NCBI GenBank assembly: GCA_965153455.1
Contig: OZ234497.1
Coordinates: 4,092,001-4,156,000, forward strand
Source of the DNA: Sphagnum compactum
Lineage: Eukaryota > Bryophyta > Sphagnopsida > Sphagnales
DNA: 64,000 bases
Reading direction: 5' to 3'
Shown: one piece after another, positions 1 through 11,300 of the stretch
How the letters are laid out: each line of letters starts with the position of its first letter
How positions within the stretch are numbered: position 1 is the stretch's first letter
Translations under genes and position numbers: made by a program
Notes under the pieces: generated by a model
Told to the model about the DNA's origin: nothing
Seen by the model: the letters and a program-made list of their open reading frames with translations, nothing else
The model's database searches: none

Positions 1-802
1 GGGCTTTGATTGAGAGCCTTTTCTTATTGGACTCCTCAATGCCGAGGCTAGTTTTATGGTAAATGCTTGTATATGCGACCGAGAGTCGTTCAAGAGCTTG
101 CTCACTACTGTGAGGAAGTCGATTTTTGTCACCAAAACTTGATTTGAATTTGGGCAATACATGGCATAAGAAAGAAATGTTCCATTTCGATCGACAATTT
201 TATTGAACAATCCTGTGCCAATGTATGCATATTTGTTCTCGTGTAAAATTGGAACAAATGTGGGCGTTGATATTCTCACAAGCAAGAAATTGTTGGCATT
301 AATTGAATGCCCAGTTTTTGTGTTTCTAGAAGATTGACAATTATACAAGCATGTGAGGAATTGTAAAGCATCGAACCTCCACTAGATGTTCTAAATCCAC
401 ATAGTTTTGTGGGGTGAATAGAAAAGAGATCGATTGAATAAATTGTTTGACTTCTAATTCATTTTAATGAACGTACATTATTGTAATGATGGAAGGGTTA
501 TATGCAAGGTTGAACAATATTTAGTGGTGTGCAGTTCTTCAATGAAATCCTTATAGTGGACTAGATTTCCCTTTAGTTGCGTTGTTATATATACCTTGGG
601 ACTTGATGTTATATTCTGAGCTTCATTGTTGTTAATACAATAACTCATCTTCCATGATAATTTTAATAAACATTTCTGTGGGATATAACTAGGTTATGTG
701 TTGAATAATGTATGGTGACCCCCAGGAAATTAATAAAACATTGTGTGCTTGGTTCATTTATATGATAATTAATTTATGAATAACATAGTGTTCAGTTTTG
801 GA
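1..802. other. AT-rich intergenic DNA, no gene seen
   Basis: No open frame of convincing length and no recognisable protein motif is visible on either strand. The composition is AT-rich plant intergenic DNA. Confidence 0.5.
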
Positions 803-1104
803 CTATCGCCTGGCAATTGTCAAACGAGAGGTAGTAAGAGGCATTCGACTATTGCGTGGTTGCCCCTAGGTTAAAAATTTATGGCCCTAGGCTATCGCCT
901 AGCAGCCGCTAAATGATTGTAGGTGAAAGGGGCATTATGATCGCTTGCAACTGTTAAGTGATAGTAAGGTGCCTTACACCCACAATCACTTGGCAGTGGC
1001 CAAGTGATAGTAAGGCACATTTCACCCACAATCTCTTAGTGCCTGCTAGGAGATAATTAGTGGAGGACTGTCGGCTATCGCATGGCGGTTACCACACGAT
1101 AGTT
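803..1104. repeat. array of about seven imperfect palindromes
   Basis: About seven degenerate inverted units of 26-32 bp lie about 45 bp apart. Each starts near CTATCGC or a variant and ends near GCGATAG or a variant. The clearest are at 803-834, 890-925, 983-1010 (CACTTGGCAGTGGCCAAGTG core) and 1073-1104 (CTATCG...CGATAG). The segments between them are partly repeated, for example the CACCCACAAT motif near 978 and 1024. This is read directly from the sequence; the function is unknown. Confidence 0.55.
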
Positions 1105-1127
1105 AGTGAAATTAGTGTTTACTAATT

Positions 1128-2082
1128 GTGGTGTTTTGTGGGTTGCAAATTTTTACCTTACCTATGAACAAACCCTCAATTTTTTCTCTCAAGAATGTGA
1201 AAGAAGTGACATTATATTCCATGGTGAATTCTCTTATTCTTTGGGCTATTTTTATTTATGATTTTTTGCATGGAGTGTACATGGAATTACAACTTGATCT
1301 ACCTTTGTTGTTTATAGGCGATGCATTGATGGTATCAACTAATGATTGTTCCATTCAACCTGGTGATGAAGACGTGGCGCCTATGTATGTCAATCCAAAA
1401 TATTATTGTTATGATCTTAGCCCTCAGAGGTGAATCCCCTTCATGTTGTCTTTAGCTTCAGGGAGTTCTTGCAAGAGGAAAATCCTTTAAACCTTGCACT
1501 TTAACTCCTACTGGGTGGTATAAAAATTTGTTGATAGATCCTTATGTTATTCCTAAACCAAACTTGCAAGAATTCATGCAAAGGTGTTTTCAACAGTTTG
1601 TAATGTATATTTGGAATAAATGTAAGCCCTACAAGATTCCATTCTTCTTGAGTGAAATGAAAAAATATATAGATTCTAATGTTGATGTTTCATGGATTTT
1701 TGGTCGTGAGTTATGGCAAAAGAATAACCACTTTCTTTTTTACAAGCCCAAGACGGTGGTTTTCCATAAGTGCATTATAGATTTCTTTGATAAAGTTTCA
1801 GGTATGCATGTTGGAAACACCATCCTTGTAAACCACAATCCTATAAGGATGATGAGAAGCCCAATAGAGAATGTCAAGTTAGTTGAAAAATGGAATGGTA
1901 GGGTAGACATTTTTCCAAAATACTTGATGCGTGGTGAAGTCCTTCCCTATTTGGAGGCTCTTCATTCCACATGCAACTCTTTGTTTACATTTGTGTAGCG
2001 CAAACCTTGTGGTATGACACGACAGATCACTAGGGCAGATACTGAGTTTCAATGGCTTTTAGATTCCTATGGTGAACACTAG
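1128..2082 (+). pseudogene. FCP1/SCP-like phosphatase-domain pseudogene (copy 1)
   Basis: From about 1471 a plus-strand frame matches the middle and C-terminal part of an FCP1/NLI-interacting-factor (HAD-type phosphatase) domain. It has a PTGWYKNL approach, IPKPNLQEFMQRCF, the aromatic YIWNKC segment, PKTVVFHKCIIDFF, then NTILVNHNP (where the family usually has a VDD-type acidic motif) and VLPYLEALH. An in-frame TAG at 1996-1998 is followed in the same frame by RKPCGMTRQITRAD and a natural-looking end at 2082. The N-terminal catalytic DxD-type motif was not found. The open frame at 1128-1433 may be decayed N-terminal sequence in another frame, but that is weak. With a stop, a missing N-terminus and a lost acidic pair it is very probably dead. 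Family members are protein phosphatases or their non-catalytic relatives. Confidence 0.65.
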
Positions 2083-2445
2083 AACTCTTCTTCTTGTAAC
2101 ATTGTGTCAAACGACTATTTATAATTGAGTTGAAGCTAAATTTGATAATATGTTTCAAAATATTTAATTTAGTGATGTGTTGAAAGTATTGTATGGAGGT
2201 TGCTTTATAATTCGTTACTTGGAATTGTGTTAAGTATTAAATTTTGCAATGTATTCAGGGGACAATCTCGTATAAGATTAACTTTCTTGCCATTCCTTTA
2301 TTGATTGGCCAAAGAGCTCAAAATCCCTTTTTGGTTTCAAATGCATGAATCTGCTCATGTTGAATCTTGCTTTTCTTCAATTGTGTTTTTTAAATCTTGG
2401 GATCGTTTGTTCTAAAATATGCTTGAATGTTTGAAATTATAGGTT

Positions 2446-3192
2446 ATGGCTTCCGTATGTGGGTCACCGTGTGCTGAAAATCAAGTGCAATTAGCTGAAA
2501 GTTTTTACATGGTTGCCTTGGATGAGGTTGAGTTGCTTGAGATTAATCCACCTACGGATTTTATTTCACAAAAGATTGCAACAACTTCTAGTATTGGAAG
2601 TGACATGCACCAAAAAATTGCATTGACTTTAGGTTTTGTAAAAGATGGTGGACAAGAATTTACACCATCCTTTAGTTTTGCTTAAGATATTCAACATGGA
2701 CAAATTGGAATGAGTTTTGGTTTTTTTGAGCAAACTTGACCTACGGTGGAGATGAGTGACTATCATTTGATTTTTGACTTGAATGGTGTTCTTGTGGCAA
2801 CTGATGAAGGTCAAACTAGAGGCTGCCTGGTTGTTTTGAGGCTTAGCTTGAAAAAGTTCCTTTATGCTTGTGTAAAATTCACAGTGTACATATGGTCATT
2901 GGCAATGAAGAGGAACTTTTTGAGGCACTTAGACATAATTGCTGATAAAACAAGTGTTCTCCTTCCGACTTCCAGAATATTGGACTAGACTCTCTGCTTC
3001 AAAAATGATCATTTCTTGCCGGAGGAGCTTGACAAACCTGTTTTTCATAAAAACCTAAAGGATTTCTTTTGTCTTTTTCTTAGTATGACTTTTGAGAATA
3101 CTTTGTTAGTGCCTGACGCAGAGGACAAGTTGCGGTGGATTTGGTTTAAGGTTGCACAATTCAGTGTTGCATCTAGTGGATTTCAGGTGTAG
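2446..3192 (+). pseudogene. FCP1/SCP-like phosphatase-domain pseudogene (copy 2)
   Basis: One frame runs from an ATG at 2446 to 3192, broken by TAA at 2683-2685, TGA at 2737-2739 and TAG at 2986-2988. After an unrecognised N-terminal 80 residues comes LIFDLNGVLVAT, the position of the DxDGTL catalytic motif (here D-L-N, so the second Asp is Asn). It is followed by LKKFLYACVKFTVYIWSLAMK and, past the TAG, by LPEELDKPVFHKNLKDFF and FENTLLVPD. This order is that of an FCP1 homology domain. It lies 364 bp after the other FCP1-like copy in the same orientation but is clearly divergent from it, so the two are old paralogues and not a recent duplication. Three stops in one otherwise preserved frame indicate a young pseudogene. 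Confidence 0.7.
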
Positions 3193-3271
3193 AATCAGGG
3201 GCTTGGGAAAAGAAGCTTGGAGGGGAGAGAGTGAAGAGAGGGATGCAATCATGACAAAACAAGACTACTAA

Positions 3272-4680
3272 ATGTTTGCAGATGACTACTACCAGAGGCT
3301 TGCAGAGGGCTCAGATATGTCGGTTGACAGCACTGGAAGCACACCAATGAGAATGAGCAATGGTGGCAACTTGGTCATCATTTCCTCCATGGCAGACAGC
3401 AGTGTGGGATCAAACAACTCTGTGCAAACAAGACCCATTGATGATCTTCACTTCCAAACAGCCACTCACAATACCTCTGTAGTTTCATATATTGTTGTGT
3501 TGCCGGGTGTTGCTCCTCATACTTTAGGGGAAGACATGCTTGCTGCAGCTCTCTTGGATATGAGGTTAGTAGTGATTGCTTTGATTTCTCTCTGCTGATT
3601 TTGTTGTCAAGCATAACCTAAGTCTTACTAGCGCAGCAAGGGTACAGTTGAAGGGTAGTGCCCATTGTTGCTTTCACAGCTTATCCATTTCTTTCCTTTC
3701 TGATTGGTACAAACTGGCATGGAATTCAAGCAGCCAAGGCCAGAGGGAAATGTTATTTCTAGCTTCCTTCAGGGCTCTGGAATTGATTCCAAATAGTTGG
3801 CAGTGGTGATGGGTTTTACTCACTGTGGGCTTTCAGGTAACCTTGGACAGGATACGGAGCCTGACATTTTGCAATTGAGGGGTGGATGCTGGGCATGCAT
3901 GACAACATGACACCTAAGATGATGGTGACTTTTTGCAGCAGGTACCCCCACAGAGGGCTTGGAAGGCTATGATGACTGGACAATCAATTTGCAGCAGTTA
4001 AACATGAGCCAAACTTTTGCACAGGGGGCATTTGGACGGCTGTACAGCGGAACCTACAATGGAGATGAAGTGGCTGTGAAGATCTTGAAGAGACCAGAGA
4101 ACAACATAGAGAAATCAATGGTGATGGATTCAGCATTTGTCAAAGAAGTAATGATGCTTGCAACTGTGAAGCATCAGAATGTTGTACAGTTTGGTGGTGC
4201 ATGTCAGAAACCTCTTGTCTGGTGCATTGTAACTGAGTATGCAAAGGGTGGATCAGTGAGGTCATTTCTCAGTAGATGGCAGTCATGGGCTGTCTCCCTC
4301 AAGCTCGCCTAATCTCAGTCTTGAATGGAGCAATTTACTGATTCCGGGTGGGGTGGTGGTGGTGGTGGGAGCAGGGAGATGATTCAGCATAGATCCTACA
4401 ACCACAAAGTGGATGTCTACAGCTTTGGCATTGTATTATGGGAGCTCATTACTGGCTTATTACCCTTCCAGAACATGACGGCAGTCCAGGCAGTGTTTGC
4501 TATTGTGAACCAAGGAGTCCGAGCCCCAGTCCCAGCGACTGTCCTCCGGAACTGGCAGAAATTATGCCACAATGCTGGGATGCTAATGTGGGTGCTTGAC
4601 CCAGTTTTATTCTAGTGGTCAAATTGTTGGAGCAAACACAGGAGGAAATAATGACCACAGTAGGACTTGCCAGATTCTGA
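3272..4680 (+). pseudogene. STY13-like: STY13-type Raf-like protein kinase pseudogene
   Basis: Exon-like block 1 (3272-3563) encodes the Ser-rich plant STY leader (SDMSVDSTGS, SSVGSNNSVQTR, then ALLDMR). It is followed by GTTAGT and an apparent intron ending in TTTTGCAG before 3938. Block 2 resumes with [15 protein letters not shown] and the kinase N-lobe: glycine loop [15 protein letters not shown] lysine, [19 protein letters not shown] and [16 protein letters not shown]. After KLA at about 4310 there is a stop, and roughly 70 codons are missing, including the HRD catalytic loop, DFG and APE start. Sequence resumes at [19 protein letters not shown] near 4378, shifts frame around 4535, and the tail KLLEQTQEEIMTTVGLARF ends at 4680. 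The retained intron argues for a DNA-level duplicate, not a retrocopy. It cannot encode an active kinase. Family assignment is confident from the near-complete conservation of the N- and C-lobe motifs. Confidence 0.85.
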
Positions 4681-7340
4681 GGATGTGGATGTTTGGCATA
4701 GGCTCTGACAAGTGATTGAGAAAACAGCACCACAACAGCTTGAGGATGATTGGGGATCTTCATTTGTACATTGTACTATTCCAATCACTAGGATTTTTAT
4801 AGTGGCCCCCTTGTGCTACCTCATACATAGTAACAACAAACCTGGGTGCGCAGATGATGCTGGCACCCCTTGAAAACTAGGGATTATTGCTGTATTCTAT
4901 TGATTTCTTGTAGATGTAAAATGAGAGAGACTTTGTTTCTTCATTCTCTGCCAAAATTGGAAAAGACTTCATTTTCTGTGAAGGGTGAAGATTAGATGCT
5001 CTTTAGGCTCCCTAGAGATGGAAGTTCATTAGCTTTCCAGTTGCTTAGAACAGATTATCAGATCTTCTTAACCTCTGTTAAATATCAGATTGCAAAGCCC
5101 ATTTCCACAGAGCTGCCACATTGCCTGCTGAGCAGAGGTCTGTCTCTTGTTGCAAATGCCATGTTGTGGGCAATCATCAGTATTTGAATACACTCTTCGA
5201 ACACACAAGCAGAATTTTTTCCAATCTTCTTTCTTGCCAAGCGATGCTCATCATCACAAGTGGCACTAGCTGGGGTTCTGACAAAAGGACATTGACATGA
5301 GTGAGCAGCATACAGAACACATCCCAAGACATAGCCCTAGTGTCACCACACATGGACTTTGTGCATCAACTCATCATGGTGCAAAACTTTAGAAGCCTCA
5401 AAGCTTTGCATATGCAAAATACGACCGTCCTACTCACTAGTTACAAAGCTGGAGAGAGAGGTGCGAAGAGGGTCAGAAATCTCGTGTGTGGAATACAAGA
5501 GGATTTCATTGCAATCTGATGAATGCTGTCCTTTGATTCTGTCTGTCATCACTTCCCCATCACACTCTCTGTCTCCTATCCAAGAAAACTGGCACTGCCT
5601 TGTTCGGTACTTCCAGAAAATGTGAAACCCTAGAGAAGCATGTAGGACGCTAGTCAACCTCCAGTACTGCAACTAGAAATAAAGAAGGGCTGGTTGGAAG
5701 GTCCAGAAGAAGAGCTTTAATGTATGCGACTGTTTATAGGCTTTGCCATGTAGGGAGTTGCACTCTCTCTCCCACACAGTTCAGCAAGTCGCAACTCACT
5801 CTCTTGCAAGACAAGTAACTGAAAACTGTGACCATTGTTGCACTGAAAAGAGCAAAAACAAAAACCATGCACAAAGCAGAACCTAAACGAAGACACAAAC
5901 AGAGATGGAGATGCAAAAAGAAAAGACTCCATGTTGGTTTCAGCAAAACGAACTGAGTTGCCAGAGAGCGTGGAAATAAGTCGCGCAGACACACATAAAA
6001 GACACATACAAGAACGAAGTATATTGCGGCGCCGTCAAGCGACTTGCAGTATAAATCTGAAACTTTCCAAGCACAAAAAGAAACCTTGGAAGAAAAACAA
6101 GATGCGATGTTTCCCGTACAAAACTTACAACAGACAACGGACCTTAAAACAGAGAAACTCCGCCGCGCAGATTAAGCTCAAGAATTCTTCCAAATCCTAG
6201 CACCATCAGAGAATGCCGTTGATTCAATCAGCCGAAAGAACAAGCTGCTGCTATCTATAAGAGGAGATTCATTGCTTGTGGAGCGCCAGTCCTTTCCAGA
6301 CCATCCTAACCCTAACCCTAAAGCACAGCCTAACATGCCTGAGAAAGAAAGGAATCAGTTTGTTGCTCATTTAAGTACTGAACTCTGTTTGTGGCTCATA
6401 TGACACAGTTTGCATAGACCTTAGGTGTGCAAAGATATTCAAATTGTAAGGAACTTTGAACAAGAATTCGGAACTATTGAACACATGCTTCTCTGATTTT
6501 TACTGAGGCATTTACAAACTACAAATCCTAACATTTATGTATACAATTCCAACTTTGCAACCTCCTTCCTCATATTATTACCAGACATCATCAGGGTTCT
6601 GGCACATTACTTGTGCTGCTTGATTTTTGGGTGGGTTTTTCTTTGGGTGATTTTGTTGTTATTATGCCACAAAAGAGTTGAAGACTATTCTTACACATCT
6701 GTCTATCAAGGAAGGTAGTTTGTTTTGTTTTGTAGTTACGAGATCCACTGGATGCTTTAGATCATGTTCTTGGTGTCTTTGGAAAGCTCTCAACCAGGAG
6801 GGGTGCATAGGTTTGGTTCCATGACATTTGGACTTGCTGTGCAAAAGTTCTTTCTTCACTGAAAATTAAATTAAATCATAGCTGAGAATTTCGGAGGAAT
6901 TGGAATGTGCCTTTGGTGATGTCGGAAAGATCTTGATAAGCAGGATTTCATGGAATTTATATGGTAAGATTTGGATTCAGAATGTGGGAGATATTGATTT
7001 TAAAGTGATTTCTGCCCCTGAAAATTCAAATAAATTCCAAAAACCAGGTTTTGGAACGAAAAATCAGTTGAGGACATGGTAACACTTGGGTCAACGGCAC
7101 ACACTACACTAGTCTTCATTCAATTATCAGCATCACAACTTAGATGATTGTCTACATTGTTATGAGCCTTTTTATTGCTGAAGCCCAAATCCATTATTTG
7201 GCAAATTGAAATATGTTTATTTGTTTCTTTTTGGTTACAATACCTACCTAATTGTGATCTTGTTGCAACCAACTTTTCTAAGTTTCTCAAAGTGAATTCA
7301 GGAGTAGATTGTGGACCGTTATATAGAGCATGGTAGTATC
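4681..7340. other. intergenic, includes a more GC-rich stretch and telo-box motif
   Basis: No supported gene. At 5690-6320 both strands carry overlapping short open frames and higher GC, which could be the 5' flank of a lost gene but shows no recognisable protein. CCTAACCCTAACCCTAAAG at about 6305 is a telo-box-like repeat. Such motifs occur in plant promoters and also as interstitial telomeric debris. Confidence 0.4.
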
Positions 7341-7730
7341 CAGTGTTGGGCGGTTCTTTGATTGAGGACCAAACACTGGCTGGGGGTTAAAACAGGGCAT
7401 ATAAGCAGTGAAGGCCAAAATATGAAAGACTAGCCCCCCTCCGCTCTGCCTTGGCTCCTAGCCAGCTAAAAAATAAAATGTCAACTAACCGGAAAATAAC
7501 CTTTGTTTTCTTTTTGTGAAATCGGGTGGTTCTTTGAGGGGTTTGAAATACCTGGAACCAGTGGTTCTTTGATTCTGCTTCTTTCTAATATCTGGATTCA
7601 GTTGGGTTTTTTACTATGATTATTTCAAGTACTTGGAACTGGCCAGTTCTTTAATGCTGATTTTTTTTTTCAAATACCCACAAGTGATGGTTTTTACAAA
7701 AATACAAAGAACTGCTGCCCCCACATTGGT
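7341..7730. mobile_element. hAT-type MITE (non-autonomous, decayed)
   Basis: The left end CAGTGTTGGGCGGTTCTTTG and the right end GAACTGCTGCCCCCACATTG are imperfect inverted repeats. They are flanked by candidate 8-bp target duplications, GTAGTATC (7333-7340) and GTAATATG (7731-7738), matching at 6 of 8 positions. CAGTG termini with 8-bp duplications are typical of hAT elements. The interior has no coding sequence and repeats the phrase GGTTCTTTGA several times. A similar element lies at 38130-38561. Confidence 0.5.
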
Positions 7731-8072
7731 AATATGCATGATATCTGGAGATAGCTGTTGATAGATTTAGGTTGTGCACATTGCAGATTTAGCTGGAATA
7801 TGTATGTATCATGGAGAAATTGTGGTTAGAATGATCAGGGTATGTCCCAATGTTGGCTGGATATTCATTGTTTTCAATACCCATCTGAGTAGAGTCTTTG
7901 ACAAGGGTATCCCAGATTTTGGAAGTTAATGAACTTGTGTGGTGTCAATTTGCATCTCTAAACAATACCTCTCATTACCAATTTGCCTGACTATTATGTT
8001 TGCAAGTTTGCAGTATCCACCTATTGTGCACAAGGGTTGTTCTTTGGAATACCCAAGGGAGGAACCTCCTAC

Positions 8073-8349
8073 GCCCACCCATGATGCAAAGGTAACATGT
8101 CATTAGTCATTACGAATGCGACTGGAAGAATCACCTAGTGCCCACCCATTATGCAAAGGGTTACATGTCATTAGTCATTACTAATGGGACTGCAAGAATG
8201 CACCTAGCGTCCACCCATAAGGGTAAGGGTAACATGTCATTAGTCATTACTAACGGGACTCCAAGAATGCACCTAACGGCCACCCATTATGCAAAGGGTA
8301 ACATGTCATTAGTCATTACTAATGGGACTGCAAAAATGCACCTAACGTC
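8073..8349 (+). repeat. four tandem copies of a 69-bp repeat, open in one frame
   Basis: Units start at about 8073, 8142, 8211 and 8280, and each contains AACATGTCATTAGTCATTAC. The period of 69 bp is exactly 23 codons, so the plus frame 8138-8443 stays open and gives three 23-residue repeats with core MSLVITNGTA. The first unit is the most diverged. There is no similarity to a known protein that I recognise, so coding capacity may be accidental. Confidence 0.8.
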
Positions 8350-11300
8350 CATCAAACTTAAGATTAGTTATAGACTTATAATATCTTCAAGGATTTTGGT
8401 TTTGTTTAGAGGGTTTTTTGAAGATTATATTTTTGCATGGTGAAATATTTCTGTTTTCATGATTCTTCTTTTGCCTCAAGATACTTTTTGGCGAGGCCAT
8501 AGTGTGACTTACCCATTGTTACATTTACACTAACATCATTGCGATTGCTAGCAAGCTACAAGAGCTCAAGAACTAGGGTTCTGGAAACCACTACCTAATA
8601 GCACATCTGAAATGGAAGCCTCTTGCTCTATCTAGTGGGCAAGGTTAAGCAAATAACCATTAGCAGAAGCCTGTTGATTTGAAGAGGTATGATATGATTA
8701 GTCATTGCTCAGCTACTGAAATAACTTTGTAAGCCAAACAAAAAGGCCTGAATTAGGGGACCCAAAATGTCCCCACCACAAGAGTTAGCCTATTTCACTT
8801 CTTCTCAATGAACGGGTTTGTTTTTAGGGTTTAGGGATAATAGCAAACCTAGTTGGAATGTATAAGTTCACACCAATGTTGTGTGTGTAAATGGTTTAGG
8901 AGTAAATCCCATAATGAAATTTGTTTATATTTTATGTAAATCTCTAATATTCATTTAAATATAAAACATGTGACATGTTAATGTAAAATTGTGTAAATTT
9001 ATTTTAATGTATTGTGTAAATAGCGTAGCTGTCAAAATAAATACACTTAAACAGTTTTAAGTGTAAAACAATGTTAAAAAAAAGTGATTTCTACTTGGGG
9101 ACGGGGATTTCATAATGTTTTTCATGATAGGCCAACCAAATGGCCATTGCAACCCAAAAAAATAAAAATCATCAAAACACTTATACTTTGAGATGCACCA
9201 CAACTAATTAAATTAATTATCAGAATCACAATAAGTACTTAAGCTTTTGTAAAAGCTTAGGTCAAAAATGATGATAAACAAAGTTAGGAATAAAAATTCT
9301 ACTCAAATAATGAAGTGGGACAAAATATGCATTCAAAATATTATTTAAAATAACATCACCATAGTCTCATACTGGTAAAAAATGTTAATGTTTGAGAAAT
9401 ATCAAAGTATCATGATTTTGTGTGAAAAGCCAATCAAAGTGGCTCACTGCAAAGGAATAAAATTGAACTTTGGGATGCATTCACAATTAAATACGAATAT
9501 GAAGGTATGATTATTAAGCCCGCTTAAACCAAGAATCAAGGCCAAAAAATCTTGAGGCCAATAATGAGAAATTTGAGAACTTCTTGACTTGTTGTTTGGC
9601 CCCGAGTTATCATTAAAATATTATTTGTTTGGGAGGCCATGAGTTCATATGTAAAGTCATTAAGACCAAAAAGTAGCAACAAAGGCTTCCACCCTTAGTA
9701 AGCTTTCATTCATTCTTGTCATTTTTGCTTCCTTTCTTAAGCTAAACCCTAAAAGTCAGACCACCATGAATGAGTATAAACACAAACCTTTTGTAATTCT
9801 AGTGTTTTTCACGGCCGTATCCCAAATAGAAAAAAATTAGAAACCCCCTCCAAAATTCACAAACAAGCACATAAGCTCAACAAGAGAGGAAAAGAAAATG
9901 AAGAAAAAATTTGGTTTAAGGTTTTCTTTGATCCTATAGTGTGAAATTTCATCAAAACAACAATATTTTATTGTAACAACATTTGCCCTGAAGGTTAATT
10001 TGATAGGGATACTTTTTCTGCCAGCCAAGTCAGGGCCATAAATGGTAAACTAAATTGGTCATTATACACTCCCAAAACATTTACACAGGGTTGTGTCAGT
10101 GTATTTGACAAATATTTACATTATCTTGTGTAAATATTAAAAAAAGAAACATGATAACAATATAAATGTAACTGTAAAAAGTTCAGCCATGCAATCCAAT
10201 CCCAGTTTTTTCATTGCACAATGTGAGTCCATCCAAAAAAAGACTCATAAACCCTAAACCCAATTAACACTCTATAATGAATATGGTAATAGGGGGTGTG
10301 AATGTGCCTTTTTGAGGAGTTATGAGCACAACAACATAGCAACTGACCTCCTTAAGAGTAGCTCCAACAATTCCACTAAAAATCACTTGCTATCATTAAA
10401 TATAATATTCATTTGTTAACATAAGTGTTTGACCCTAGTTCCCCACCCATAAACACTATAATTTACACTCTAGTTTTTAAGTTAACAATAAAAGTGACAC
10501 ATGGACCAATCATGATGGCCAACCAATAAGCAACAATCAACTTGTTGATTTTAAACACCGAGCATCAACCCAAGAACATGAATGTCTCATGGCGGAGGGC
10601 TAGGAAAAGCCACACCATTCGACAGCACTTTGATGAAGAATCTATTTCATCCAAAAAGTGAAGTTTTGGCCCCTTTTTTTTGGCAGCAACCCAAGCTGCT
10701 CTAATCTAACTACCAAGGAGCTTGCTTCATAGTGTCGAATATAGACAATAGTGTCCCCATTGCTTGCACATGTTGCTGCTGCAGTACACCTCTTTTAAAT
10801 GACTTTTGCTGGGGCCCTCATGAAGTCAACTGATGTGCAGTGTTTTTATCTTTTCACCAGATTTCACAAACTGGTGAGTTTTTTAGCTGAAAGAACATGT
10901 TAAATTCGAAAGATTGATTACATAGTGAGAATTCAACACTGGAAAGAACTTCTAGAGTATGATGCCCTCTTCATTGAAAGTTCTATTTTGGAAATATCTG
11001 CATACAAAAGACATTCGAAGCATTAGGTATTAGGTATTTTGATAACTAGGTATGTGGTTTGGGGCATTTTTGATAACATCATTATATGTAACATAATTGC
11101 ACAAATTGAACCTACAAAATGCACATGTATTATGGGACAAACTTGTCTTATAAACCTCATATTAATTTGTGTGAAGTTTGTTGCAATTTTTTGTCAAATT
11201 CTCATGTGCAATTATGGAAGAGAACGTTTCTAGAGTCTGCAAAAAGGAACCACATCTCTGCAGACAAATAGGTGAATTGAAGCCTATTGAAACAAAGATA

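Noticed and set aside
5690-6320. GC-richer segment with several short open frames
   Set aside because: Could be a lost first exon or promoter, but no frame reads as a known protein.
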